Translations under genes and position numbers: made by a program
Notes under the pieces: generated by a model
What the model was told of the DNA's origin: nothing
The model's input: the letters and a program-made list of their open reading frames with translations, nothing else
Databases searched by the model: none
Origin: Heterobasidion occidentale
Taxonomy: Eukaryota; Basidiomycota; Agaricomycetes; Russulales; Bondarzewiaceae
Length of the DNA stretch: 64,000 nucleotides
Direction: 5' to 3'
Assembly: GCA_039111635.1 (NCBI GenBank)
Contig: JBCAQO010000005.1
Location: 496,001-560,000, forward strand
Part shown: one piece after another, positions 21,897 through 34,300 of the stretch
How positions within the stretch are numbered: the stretch's first letter is position 1
How the letters are laid out: each line of letters opens with the position of its first letter

Positions 21897-24800
21897 ATGA
21901 ACAGTCACATTATTACCCCCATTCGACTTGACGTGCGATTAACAACTCGAGGAAGAAGCGCTGGAGCCAGAGCCGCCATCGACTCAGCATGCGAAGGGAT
22001 TTTGGTAAATGAGGAGTGGGTACGGAAGCACAACCTTCCCACTTATCCTTTAAATCGCCCCATCCGCGTTCGCAACGTCGATGACACCATCAACAAGGCA
22101 GGCCTCATTCGACGAGGCCTGGACGCGAATCTCACCGTCAAGGACAGACGAGGGAGAACTCACACGGAACGCGTCCAAATGTTCATCACCAATCTAGGGA
22201 AAGACGACATGCTCCTAGGAACAGATTGGCTGAGATACCACGACCCCTCCATCGGGTGGAGGCGCCGTGAGGTACACTTTGATCGTTGCCCCAGAGATTG
22301 CCAACAACCATATGGGTTTACCAAGGCAAGGGAAGAGCCTACCAAGAAGGCATGGCTAGCGAAACTACGCGGTGACAAGGTTCCTCAGCGGATGAAACCG
22401 CACCTTGTCTCAGAACCGGTAGGACCTTCATGGACGTGGACTAAAGAACAATGGAGCCAAGTACCCACGAAGGAATGGAAAATTCGGTTCATGGAACTAC
22501 TCGAGCACAAATCCCGACAACGCAAAGCTCGGGAATGGCTCGAAGAACAAGTAGCCGAAAGGAAGGAACGCCGGCAAGCTCAGCAGAAAGCGGCCCAGGG
22601 CGAAGCTTCAGGAAAAGTCGCTGAAGAAGCGCAAACACCGTCTGACTCCTCCGCAATGGATAGCGCAGGAGAACCCGTCATTAGGAAGGTAGCCCCAGAA
22701 CCCTCGGGGTTCGCAAGCTTTGACGAAGACCTGGAAGAAGAAATCGACACCACCGACTTAAAGGGTCGAGTGCCGACAGAATATCATTCTTACCTAGACA
22801 TCTTCAGCGAACGACGATCACAGAGGCTTCCCCAACATACAGTGTGGGACCACGCGATAAACCTCAAACCGTCTTTTGTACCCCAGGCCCCACGGATATT
22901 TCCCTTGAGCCCGGAAAAGCATGACGAGCTAGGGAAATTCGTCAAAGAGCACCTTTCCAGAGGAACAATACGTCGGTCAACAGCACATAGCGCGGCCTCT
23001 TTCTTTTTCATAGGCAAGAAAGATGGGAAGCTCCGTCCGGTGCAAGATTATCGCCACCTTAACGAACACACTATTCGAGATGTCACCCCCTGCCATTAAT
23101 CCAAGAACTATTGGATATCATTAAAGGCGCTACGGTGTTCTCAAAGCTCGATGTTCGGTGGGGATATAACAACGTGCGCATCAAGAAGGGAGACGAATCC
23201 AAGGCGGCCTTCATCACACCCTTGGGACTTTTCGAGCCCACGGTGATGTTCTTTGGGCTCTGTAACTCCCCAGGAACCTTCCAAGCCATGATGAACATGA
23301 TCTTCCAAGAACTCATCCTGGCCCGGAAGATAACGGTATATATGGACGACATCCTCATCTTCACGAAGACCACAGCGGAACACATTGTGATTCTTCGAGT
23401 CCCCAAATCCTGCGCGACAACGATCTCTACCTCAAACCAGAGAAGTGCGAGTTTCACAAGGAAAAGCTGAACTACCTTGGGTACACGATCTCAAAGGACC
23501 ACGTCGCTATGGAAGACTCGAAGATTGAAGCTATCCAGGAATGGCCCATCCCACGCACAGTTCGCGACATCCGCTCTTTCCTAGGCTTAGGGAACTTCTA
23601 CCGACGATTCATTGATAAATTCTCTCTGATCGCTCGGCCCCTGCATGACCTCACAAAGAAGGATGTGAAATGGGACTGGACCACGGAGTGCCAACAGGCG
23701 TTTGATCGACTGAAGAAGATCTTCATCAGCCGACCCGTCCTGTTGTACCCTGACCCGATGCGCCCTTACCGGCTTGCTACCGACGCTTCCCTCGCAGCAT
23801 ATGGTGCAGTCCTCTTACAGGAAGGACCTGATAACGACTGGCACCCTGTGGCATACCTCTCAGGATCGTTCTCACCGGCCGAACGAAATTACGACGTGCA
23901 TGATCGCGAACTCCTCGCCATCATCAAGGCACTGGAACACTGGAAACACTACCTCGAAGGCGCTCGACACCCCTTTGAAGTCTGGACGGACCATAAACCC
24001 TAGAAAACTTTAAAACGGCGCGCGACCTGTCAAGACGACAAGCGCGCTGGAGTCTGTTTTTTGTCCCGATTTGACTTCCAGCTCAGTTACAAAGCTGGAA
24101 CCACTAATCATGCCGATGCTCTGTCCAGGCGTCCAGACCTTAGTGAGGGGTGGAATCTGATAACAAGGCACAGACTCTACTCCCGTCCAGACTTTTCACC
24201 GAGTCCAGCGAAACTTTAGTAGAGCCAAGCGAAGGCATACACGTCAAAGCAACGGAGCTCGTATCCTCGGATATCCTCTCCTTATTCGACACTCGCGCTC
24301 GGAACACGATTTGCTGTTGATGTCGCCCTCAAGAACTGTTGGAAAAAGGTCCAAACGCAATGAAGGGCGACCTAGGAAAATGGACACATGAAGAGGGCAT
24401 CACAAGGCGCGACGGTTACATATGCGTACCAAAGGACGTCCTCCTTCGACGAATGATTGTCAAAACGCACCATGACACCATGGCTACAGGACACCCGGGT
24501 CGAGCAAAGACCTTAGAATTGGTCCAACGCCATTACTGGTGGTCAAGCATGACCAAATTCGTACACGCATATGTGGATGGATGTGCAGTCTGCCAATCTA
24601 CCAAGAACCTTCCCCATAGGACCCATCCACCGATCCAACCGCTGGAAACCACAAACGCCCCATGGCGCTTTATCTCCACCGACTTCGTAACAGACCTCCC
24701 AGAAAGCAGAGGCTACGACTCGATCAATGTGGGTAGTCGATCAGGGTCTGTCAAAGGAATAGTCATAACTCCGTGCAAGAAGACAATCACGGCCGAAGAA

Positions 24801-25739
24801 ACCACGACGCTCTTCCAGGACAATGTGTTCAAACGATATGGTTTGCCAACCAAAGTGTGTCCGACAGAGGTCCTCAGTTTGCTGCAAAGTTCACAAGGGA
24901 ACTATGGAAGGAATGGGAATCACCCCTGCCCTCAGCACGGCCTATCACCCCCAAACGGACGGAGAAACAGAACGGGTAAACCAAGAGATCGAGCAATTCC
25001 TGCGAGTTTTCTGCAACTACCATCAAGATAACTGGGTAGACTTGATCCCCTTCGCAGAATTCTCCCACAACACCCGAAGACACTCCGCCACGGGAAGTCG
25101 CCATTTGAAGTCCTTTACGGGTTCAACCCACCATATTCGGTCGACTCAGCTCTGGAGACCAAGGTGCCCGCAGTAACTGAAACGTTTGCGGCTAATCAAA
25201 GAAGTCCAAGAGGATGCGGCCGCAAGTCTACAAATAGCAGCGCAGCACGCCAAGGACGCGGACCTACACAGGAAACTTCCGCAATGGGAAGTAGGAACCC
25301 AAGTTGGTTAGAAGGAACCCATATTCGGACCGACTCATCCGAAATTCAAGCTGGCACCTAGACGCTATGGCCCCTTTTCAGTGACTGAAAGAATCGTCCT
25401 CTGGCTTATCGGTTGAAAATACCCGAAACATGGAAGATACACCCGGTGTTTCACGCCTCCATACTCACGGAATATCATGAGACAGAAGCCCACGGAAGGA
25501 ACTTCCCCAGACCTGCCCCAGAGATCTTGAATGAAGAAGAGCACTACGAAGTGGAGGCCGTTCTAGATTCAAGACGCCAGGGACGAGGGACCAAGTACCT
25601 TGTCAAGTGGGTCGGATACTCCGAGGCCGATAACACTTGGGAACCCTTTGCCCTCCTCAAAGACACGGCCGACGAGGCGCTTCGTGAGTTCCACGAAAGC
25701 TACCCAGACAAGCCCCGACCAGCGGCGATTAGGCTTTAG
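21897..25739 (+). pseudogene. pol: Pol of copy B: protease, RT, RNase H, integrase, chromodomain
   Basis: Protease: AAIDSACEGILVNEEWV near 21980, with DSA in place of the usual DSG/DTG. Reverse transcriptase starts near 22900 (SAASFFFIGKKDGKLRPVQDYR) with the catalytic YMDDIL near 23340. RNase H begins at TDASLAAYGAVLL near 23780. Integrase has the HHCC finger (HHDTMATGHPG, CAVCQSTK) and core residues in TDFVTDLP and [10 protein letters not shown] chromodomain (EEEHYEVEAVLDSRR...LVKWVGYSEADNTWEP) ends at 25739. Breaks: a C-tract shift near 23090, a shift near 23397, a stop after WTDHKP at about 24001, and shifts near 24150, 24300, 24740, 24860, 25095 and 25300. The protein is non-functional as read. 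Chromodomains in this position direct integration to particular chromatin. Confidence 0.9.
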
Positions 25740-25794
25740 AAAGATATAAAAAGGAAGCCCCCCCTCTTTCAAAGCAAGAATCCTCCCCAGTACA

Positions 25795-27061
25795 TGTCCG
25801 ACCACTCCTCCCTTGATTACTCCCTTGGACGTGCCATGCTCATCGATGACGGGACTACCTCCTCTCCTTCAAGAAATCCCTCACCAGACATCATTCTGGC
25901 CGTGGCCAACCCCGACACTGGACGCCCTAGCCGAGGCAGCCGCCCAACGACTCCAGAAGGAGTTCCAGTACAAATCTGTGTCCACCAAACCGCGCTCACC
26001 GTCGAAGATCGAAACGGGTTCCGAGCCTCACCACGGTTTGAGAGAGCTCATGACGAGCACGATGAAGGACATCAAGCAGAAGGAAGGCATGCTCCGTCAA
26101 CGCCTCCGCGACCGACGTCAGCGTTGGCTCAAAGAGACGCAAGACAGGAAACGAGAGGCGGAAGAAGACCAGGAACCCTTCGGACCTGGCATCGCCTACA
26201 ACTGTTGAGGCAGGTGTACAAACCAGCAACGGCTGGTACATCAGCTGCCAGGACCAGAGGGCCCCCTACCGGTAGTCGAGATCTGCACCCCGGAGAGTTG
26301 GAAGGACTAGAGAACGCCCTACTCCAAACGCACCACCATCTCCGCGGTAATTCAGATGGCCACAGCGCTGGCCTTACAAAGGCCTCGCTAACTTCTTCGC
26401 AGGGCAACCAGGAAGCGAGAGCGACGACATACCCCGACGCCTCGCTGACGCGAGCGACCAGGTCAGGCTTCTGGCCTACGCAGATGATCACAGGGCCGCC
26501 TCCTGGTATGCCCGAGGAAATAATGGGGCTTACGCCCTACTCATTCATCCGGACGAGTTCTCCTCCTTCATCAATCTGGAGCTCCTACCCGCCTCATCTC
26601 GCGCACCGACACAGGACATTCAAGTCACGCCCGTCCCGTTCGGACTGACCCATTCCGCGTCCAACCATGGCGAGGCTAGCAGAGCGGTACCGGCTACAAG
26701 CAGTCGAGACGCGACCACCCAGACCGAATACGTCTGGGCTACGGTCCAACGACAGGCCCGAAGAGACCGAGAGGCCTTCCTCCCATATCGGCAGGACAAT
26801 CCACCGGGCAGGACGCAGGAGGCAGCAATGAGGAGCATCCTCCAAGGTACAGGAGGAATGAGGGACGAGGGAGCCAGAGAACAAGGGCAACCCTCCAGCC
26901 CAGGCGAAGCAGTCCTAGAAGAACTCGACCAAGAGATTCGCCGACTCCAAACCGTCCTCGAGATAATCGAGCTGAAGGAGCACATCCGCACATTGGTAGA
27001 AGAGCTCCAATCCGCCAGCGCCCGACTCAGCGAACTACTTCCTGGACTCGAGCGGAACTAG
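25795..27061 (+). pseudogene. Post-pol accessory ORF ('ORF3') of copy B
   Basis: It starts 55 bases after the pol stop and matches no family I know. Ordered blocks: an N-terminus beginning MSDHSSLDY; a charged helical part (LAEAAAQRLQKEFQYKS, RQRLRDRRQRWLKETQ); VVEICTPESW; a middle block with RLLAYADDHRAASWYARG and AYALLIHPDEF; and a coiled-coil-like end (EELDQEIRRLQTVLEII) finishing LSELLPGLERN at 27061. A frame change near 25915 and another at the C-terminus are shared with copy C; an extra C near 26383 (AGGCCTC against AGGCTC in C) is private to B. A tyrosine- and glycine-rich tail stays open to 27165 in the next frame. No signal peptide or transmembrane helix is seen. The role is unknown. 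Confidence 0.6.
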
Positions 27062-27261
27062 ACGCCTGGGATGAGGTCGAAGGCGACAACTACGACGACA
27101 CCGACCCCTACTACAGACCAGACGAAGGGTACGGAGATTATGGAGACATTGGCGGAGGATACTAAACCAGGGAGTTGAGGAACCCCGGGTTTTAACATGA
27201 TGACGGAGAGGGAAGGACCCTCCGCATCACAGGTACCGGTTTCACGCACAGGACGCCGGAA

Positions 27262-28795
27262 CGGACGTCCTGCATGACGTTAAACTGTGAAAAGATAAGA
27301 AGGCAGGGGAAGTACCTGACCATTTCGCGTTGCAGCCCTCGGTCTCAAGATGAAGGACAAGCATTCAACACCTCTCGTTGTCAAGAGGTATTCTGACAAG
27401 CGAATCGGGCGTCCCGCTTGGATCCCCAGTTTTACAGGGCCCTTTCCGCATTAGGAGGCCCTTAGGATTCACAACATAACCGACTGGTACACGATGATGC
27501 ATGAATATTGGGAAATCGTGTTGCATACCACCGTTGGGGAACGGTGGACCAACCTCGCTGTCAAGGTCTGACAGGTGTCTTGGACGTCCCACTTTGGATC
27601 TCCGGTTTTACAGGGTCGTTTCCGCATTAGGGGACCCTATCTGCGATGCAGGAACTGATGGCCGCACTCCATTAGTACCCAAAACGGAGAAATTACATCC
27701 GCAACGATGTAAAACTACGAAAGGCTTGGTCCGCAATGACGATAAACTAGTTACCGTCCGGAACGACGCTAAAGCTACCAAGACCCTCGGAGCGTGGTTG
27801 CATTCTGGCAGACGGTGGAAGTGAGGGCCTCCACCGTTGCAGAACCCTGCCGACTAGGTCGAGGCGCTTCCATATTCCATACGCCCTACAGTAAAAGAAT
27901 ATGGGGTCGACACGGTTCAATTCCGTGCGAGGGGTTTGGGGACAGGGAGCGGGTTGTCAGTCTTCCGACGACAGGACCACGACTACTCCATGGCGCTCCC
28001 ATTCTACCCTTGAAGTCCGAAGCAAGGATTCCGCTTCAAGGGCCAGTCAAGAGGCAACTGGGACCGTGCCTCGTGTTGCTAACATCCGCAACGATGTAAA
28101 ACTACGGGGCGTCCGCAAAGACGTTAAACTACCACTCCTTTCGGTATAGGAGATGTCGATCGACATCGTTGTTGACGCCACGATGTTGATCTAGTCCGCA
28201 ATGACGATAAACTACCTACTCCTTCAAGCGATAGGAGACGTAATTATGGGACAAGTTCATTGTCCCCTAATTAGTCCGAAATGACCTTAAACTACCCTCA
28301 CCCCGGAGGATTAATCTATCGAGGCTCGGGAGGTTCAAGCCAGGCGATAGCGGACGTCCGCAATGACTATAAACTAGTTGCCGTCCTTCATGACGATAAA
28401 CTGAGCTGCCCTTCTGTCTACAGGGCCATGTGAGTCGTGTCAAAATAGGCTTTCACGTCTATTCTCGCGACTCTATAAGTTATCCGGTTTGATATAGTAT
28501 AAACCGTCACCATCCTTCCTCAATGGGAACCCTGTCAAGATGGCTGTACTTGGTCTAGGGCCCTATGTGCATCACCGATGAATGTTCCGGCGCACAGAAA
28601 TGGTCTACCATTTTGTTTACAGGTACTCCTACGTTGGAAGATGGATAGGTCCGCAACGACCTTGGCATAAACTAGCAGGGCAGTCCGCAACGACTTGTGT
28701 ATAAACTAGCCTCAGTCCGCGAAGACTTAAGGATAAACTAGCCGACGTCCGCAAAGACGCAAAACTACGAACGTCCGGCACGACGTTAAACTACC
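27262..28795 (+). repeat. Hairpin-plus-motif array in the 3' region of copy B
   Basis: About 15 copies of a motif near CCGCAAYGACGATAAACTA, at roughly 27271, 27690, 27730, 27757, 28085, 28110, 28196, 28276, 28358, 28385, 28651, 28683, 28716, 28747 and 28771. Inverted repeats lie just before many copies: the perfect palindrome GATGTCGATCGACATC (28152-28167), TAATTATGGGACAA paired with TTGTCCCCTAATTA (28241-28274), and CTCCT...AGGAG stems near 28134 and 28220. A longer unit with CAGTTTTACAGGG and CCGCATTAGG occurs twice near 27420 and 27600. There is no maintained reading frame. Confidence 0.72.
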
Positions 28796-29604
28796 AGGGC
28801 ATACCTTACGCTGACCCCGCATAATTACCGTCAAGGTGGATACCATGATCTATTCAAGAGACCATGGGGTTCAAAGTCTATCCTTCAAAGTCCTTACCTC
28901 GTGTCCAATACCCTTAGTGAAAAACAAACTCTGGACGAACACTCAATCTCTAACCTGACAAGGCCACCGTATGGGCTGACAGAGTTAGGGATCTTCAAAG
29001 GGGTCTTGCCGGACTCAAGACAAGTCAAGAGAAATGTTCGCTCTTGATAGGTTGGTGGGCCTAAGCCTTAGTAAAGCGATCAACCCACACACCTGGAGTC
29101 CCCTCGATACCGGAGATCAAGGAGATGAAGATCTATCCTGGAAACACTGAGACATGGCCTTCGGCACTTTGGAAGAAGAACGACACACACCCATCCAGAC
29201 GATTTCTATTTCATCCTATAATCATTCGCACAACACCTTTCTGCATCGTCGCCAGATGACACTGGCTCATCAACCTACCAGGGAGACCTGGACGAGTAGC
29301 TGCCTATTGACTCTAGGAGTGTACTCACACAAAACGTACGGTGAAGGAAGAACACCGAGGAGAAACACAGTATTGTGGCTGATACTGCAGGACTTCAAAT
29401 CAAACAGCTCAACGGAGAAGGAAAACTCCTAGGCGTTGTAAACGACGTAGGTCGGTCCTCGCCCAGAAAACGAAGTGATATTGGGAAGACGCATCCCAAT
29501 CTATTTTGACGACCAGCAAAGCAATTGTCCGTGGAATGACGATGAAGCTCGTTTCTGCTCAAGCGAGTAGTCCCCTCAGGAGTTGGGACTTAGAAAGGGG
29601 GTAA
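28796..29604 (+). other. Remaining 3' untranslated region of copy B
   Basis: Non-coding on inspection, collinear with 3086-3923 of copy C. It ends with the polypurine tract AGAAAGGGGG at 29592-29601, three bases before the 3' LTR. Confidence 0.7.
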
Positions 29605-30260
29605 TGTTATGACTTGACCGATCGGGGCCCTTCGCGGCCGGTCTAACCGATGGATCAAGCATCACATGCTAGGCGGCTCCACTACGGAGCGTACACCAAG
29701 GTATTCGGCATGTCCTTAGGAGCCGACAAGACCGATGGTTCTTCAAGACATCGGTAAAGGCTATATGAGAGGGACATGAGGCTCACGGAGTTCACACAGT
29801 AATATGAGAGGCATTCACATGCCATGGGCTTAGGGCTTATGGGTAAGCACCTCGTCGCACCATGATGGATCAGTGCGACTAGAGAAGTACAAGAGTAGGC
29901 GCCGACAGAGAGAGACGGCGGCCACAGCTCTCCTAGGATGGAAACCTGGAGAAGCACACGGACTCTTACCCTATACCCTATACAGTATATAAGGCCCATA
30001 GAATAGGCTGAGGATCTTCAGTCTATTCTCTTTGTTCACTACTGTCTCCCTACAGTAGAACCTTCCGTTCATTCGTATCTTCGAATACGAAGCTCTTCGT
30101 TCTTACACAAGTCTTCATACTGTGTAACTCTTAGAGCCAATCATTATTCCCTCCTGTATCAACGCCTGATACAGTCGAGACTCCGTCCACCACTCAGCCC
30201 ATTGTGCGACCTAGGGAAGAACCTGTTACTCTTGGGTTATTGAACGAGCCGTTCGTAACA
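29605..30260 (+). repeat. 3' LTR of copy B
   Basis: 656 bp, TGTTATGAC...GTTCGTAACA. TATATAAG at 29986-29993 is the likely core promoter in the U3 region. AGTCTATTCT (30020-30029) is the predicted transcript 5' end and lies in an imperfect palindrome with AGAATAGGCTGA just before it. Confidence 0.92.
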
Positions 30261-31307
30261 CTCTCTCGTGCATGAGATACGGGACGGCCGGCGTATGGGC
30301 AGAAAGCTTCCTAAAGAAGACGGTAGGGGCAACCCCACCCAAGACCGTAGGAACTTGGGACGACTTCCTTGTCAGGTTTAAACTCCAGTTCAAGGAAACA
30401 AACCTCACGGACAAGGCCCGAAGCGCCCTCATGTCTTTCTCTCAGGGGAAGATGACGGTGGATGAATATTCAAACCAATTCATCCTTATCGCCGCCGACG
30501 CCGACATCACCGACAGGGAACAAGTCCCTTATTTCCAGAGAGGGCTTGACCCGAGGGTCATGGACAAGATCTATGACAAGGAAACTCCGCCGAAGGACAC
30601 GATCCAAGATTGGGTCAACACTGCCTGTGAAATAGATGGACGCTTGAGAGCCCGAAGTGCTCAAAAGGCGATCCTCGCCAACTCCACCTCATTCCGAAGC
30701 GACTTCCTCAACCGCTTTCCACCTCCAACCCGCTCGTCGTTATAACTCTACCACCGCTCCTCGCAGAATGAACAACCAGGTGGTTGACATGGATATTGAT
30801 GCCTCCCGCAAAAGAGACGCCAGTCGGAACAAGCGTGTATACGATGGCAAGAGACCTGCTCCCTTTTCCTGCTACAATTGCGGAAGACCAGGGCATGGGA
30901 TAGCTGACTGTCGTTCCCCTCGTAGAGGCGTTTCCCCCGTCTCGAGGAAATCCGCGCAAGCCGATGGGTGGAGGAGGTAGACGAACTCGCGCTGCAGACA
31001 TGGAGGATGAAGACGAGCAAGAATCCCGGTGGGAAACGATGCGCGACTACATCGAGGATTGGAGGAGGGGAGTCTCATGGCCACCACCGTCTGGTACCAC
31101 AACCTGGTAATTCGGTGGAACGTGAGGACCCTTCCGCGAGAAGGGAGGATCACGCCAGAGCGATGGAGAGCGCTACGTACCGCCTAACGGACGACGAAGC
31201 AACGGACCCATCAGTGATATTAATGGCGTCCCGAGCGCTCTTCCAAGGAGTAGGGAAGGCCGAGCAAAGGCAGATGTTGGTTGGATCTGGCAGAGGATTT
31301 TTCCTGA
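30261..31307 (+). pseudogene. gag: Gag of copy A, continuation after copy B
   Basis: Continues exactly where 19472 stopped: RYGTAGVWAESFLKK and onward, with the zinc knuckle CYNCGRPGHGIADC near 30871-30912. Frameshifts occur near 30715 (after FLNRF), 30930 and 31070. The sequence is very close to gag of copy B. Confidence 0.85.
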
Positions 31308-31384
31308 CCTCTCCTTCACCAGCCGAAGAGAGAGGGTCGAGGAAACTCGAGTATGATTCCCCGTCATATATTCGAATCGGAGCA

Positions 31385-34300
31385 ATGAACAGTCACATTA
31401 TTACCCCCATTCGACTTGACGTGCGATTAACAACTCGAGGAAGACGCTGGAGCCAGCCGCCGCCATCGACTCAGCATGCGAAGGGATTTTGGTAAATGAG
31501 GGGTGGGTACAGAAGCACAACCTTCCCACTTATCCTTTAAACCGCCCCATCCGCGTTCGCAACGTCGATGACACCATCAACAAGGCAGGCCTCATTCGAC
31601 GAGGCCTGGACGCGAATCTCACCGTCAAGGATAGACGGGGGAGAACTCACACTGAACGCGTCCAAATGTTTATCACCAATCTAGGGAAGGACGACATGCT
31701 CCTAGGAACGGATTGGCTGAAATACCACGACCCCTCCATCGGGTGGAGGCGCCGTGAGGTACACTTTGATCGTTGCCCCAGAGATTGCCAACAACCATAT
31801 GGATTGACCAAGGCAAGGGAAGAGCCTACCAAGAAGGGCATGGCTAGCGAAACTACGCGGTGACAAGGTTCCTCAGCGGACGAAACCGCATCTTGTCTCA
31901 GAACCGGTAGGACCTTCGTGGACGTGGACTAAAGAACAATGGAGCCAAGTACCCACGAAGGAATGGAAAATCCGGTTCATGGAATTACTCGAGCACAAGT
32001 CCCGACAACGCAAAGCTCGGGAATGGCTCGAAGAACAAGTAGCCGAAAGGAAGGAACGCCGGCAAGCTCAGCAGAAAGCAGCCCAGGACGAAGCTTCAGC
32101 AAAAGTCGCTGAAGAAGCGCAAACACCGTCTGACTCCTCCGCGATGGATAGCGCAGGAGAACCCGTCATTAGGAAGGTAGCCCCAGAACCCTCGGGGTTC
32201 GCAAGCTTTGACGAAGACCTGGAGGAAGAAATCGACACCACCGACTTAAAAGGTCGGGTGCCGACAGAATATCATTCTTACCTCGACATCTTCAGCGAAC
32301 GACGGTCACAGAGGCTTCCCCAACATACAGTATGGGACCACGCGATAAACCTCAAACCGTCTTTTGTACCCCAGGCCCCGCGGATATTTCCCTTGAGCCG
32401 GAAAAGCATGACGAGCTAGGGAGATTCGTCAAAGAACACCTTTCCAGAGGAACAATACGTCGGTCAACAGCACATAGCGCGGCCTCTTTCTTTTTCGTAA
32501 GCAAGAAAGATGGGAAGCTCCGTCCGGTACAAGACTATCGCCACCTTAACGAACATACTATTCGAGACGTCACCCCCCTACCATTAATCCAAGAACTATT
32601 GGATATCATTAAAGGCGCAACGTGTTCTCAAAGCTCGATGTTCGGTGGGATATAACAACGTGCGCATCAAGAAGGGAGACGAGTCCAAGGCGGCCTTCGT
32701 CACACCCTTGGGACTTTTCGAGCCAACGGTGATGTTCTTTGGGCTCTGTAACTCCCCAGGAACCTTCCAAGCCATGATGAACATGATCTTCCAAGAACTC
32801 CATCCTGGCCCGGAAGATAGCGGTATACATGGACGACATCCTCATCTTCACGAAGACCACAGCGGAACACATTGTGATTCTTCGGCGAGTCCTCCAAATC
32901 CTGCGCGACAACGATCTCTACCTCAAACCAGAGAAGTGCGAGTTCCACAAGGAAAAGTTGAACTACCTTGGGTACACGATCTCAAAGGACCACGTCGCTA
33001 TGGAAGACTCGAAGATTGAAGCTATCCAGGAATGGCCCATCCCACGCACAGTTCGCGACATCCGCTCTTTCTTAGGCTTAGGGAACTTCTACCGACGATT
33101 CATTGATAAATTCTCTTTGATCGCTCGGCCCCTGCATGACCTCACGAAGAAGGATGTGAAATGGGACTGGACCACGGAGTGCCAACAGGCGTTTGATCGA
33201 CTGAAGAAAATCTTCACCAGCCGACCCGTCCTGTTGTACCCTGACCCGATGCGTCCTTACCGACTTGTTACCGACGCTTCCCTCGCAGCATATGGTGCAG
33301 TCCTCTTACAGGAAGGACCTGATAATGACTGGCACCCTGTTGCATACCTCTCAGGATCGTTCTCACCGGCCGAACGAATTATGACGTGCATGATCGCGAG
33401 CTCCTCGCCATCATCAAAGCATTGGAACACTGGAAGCACTACCTCGAAGGTGCTCGACATCCCTTTGAGGTCTGGTCTGGACGGACCATAAAAACCTAGA
33501 ACACTTTAAAACGGCGCGCGACCTGTCAAGGCGTCAAGCGCGCTGGAGTCTGTTTTTGTCCAGATTTGACTTCCAGCTCAGTTACAAGGCTGGAACTACT
33601 AATCATGCCGATGCTCTGTCCAGGCGTCCAGACCTTAGTGAGGGGGTGGAATCTGATAACAAGGCACAGACTCTACTCCCGTCCAGACTTTTCACCGAGT
33701 CCAGCGAAACTCTAGTAGAGCCAAGCGAAGGCATACACGTCAAAACAACAGAACTCGTATCCTCGGACATCCTCTCCCTTATTCGACACTCGCGCTCGGA
33801 ACACGATCTGCTGGTTGATGTCGCCCTCAAGAAACTGCTGGAAAAAGGTCCAAACGCAATGAAGGGCGACCTAGGAAAATGGACACATGAAGAGGGCATT
33901 ACAAGACGCGACGGTTACATATGCGTCCCAAAGGACGACCTCCTTCGACAAATGATTGTCAAAACGCACCATGACACTATGGCTACAGGGCACCCGGGGC
34001 GGGCAAAGACCTTAGAATTGGTCCAACGCCATTACTGGTGGTCAAGCATGACCAAATTTGTACACGCATATGTGGATGGATGTGCAGTTTGCCAATCTAC
34101 CAAGAATCTTCCACATAGGACCCATCCACCGATCCAACCGCTGGAAACCACAAACGTCCCTTGGCGCTTTATCTCCACCGACTTCGTGACAGACCTCCCG
34201 GAAAGCAGAGGCTACGACTCGATCAACGTGGTAGTCGATCAGGGTCTGTCAAAAGGAATAGTCATAACCCCGTGCAAGAAGACGATCACAGCCGAAGAAA

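Larger units (their letters stand above)
19473..30260 (+). mobile_element. Chromovirus-type Ty3/gypsy element, copy B, structurally complete
   Basis: A 10.8 kb element: 5' LTR 19473-20132, primer-binding site, gag, pol (protease, RT, RNase H, integrase, chromodomain), a 3.9 kb post-pol region with ORF3 and a hairpin-motif array, polypurine tract and 3' LTR 29605-30260. It is inserted into gag of copy A within the run CTCGCTCTC; CTCTC is present on both sides, though the CT-rich target makes the exact duplication length unsure. The pol order RT-RNase H-integrase and the terminal chromodomain identify Ty3/gypsy chromoviruses. The coding region is broken in several places. Confidence 0.92.

Noticed and set aside
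25795..27061. Envelope gene in the post-pol region
   Set aside because: No signal peptide, transmembrane helix or glycosylated ectodomain pattern is visible; the blocks are charged and coiled-coil-like.
27262..28795. CRISPR array
   Set aside because: The motif copies are diverged, unevenly spaced and interrupted by stem-loops, and the genome is fungal.
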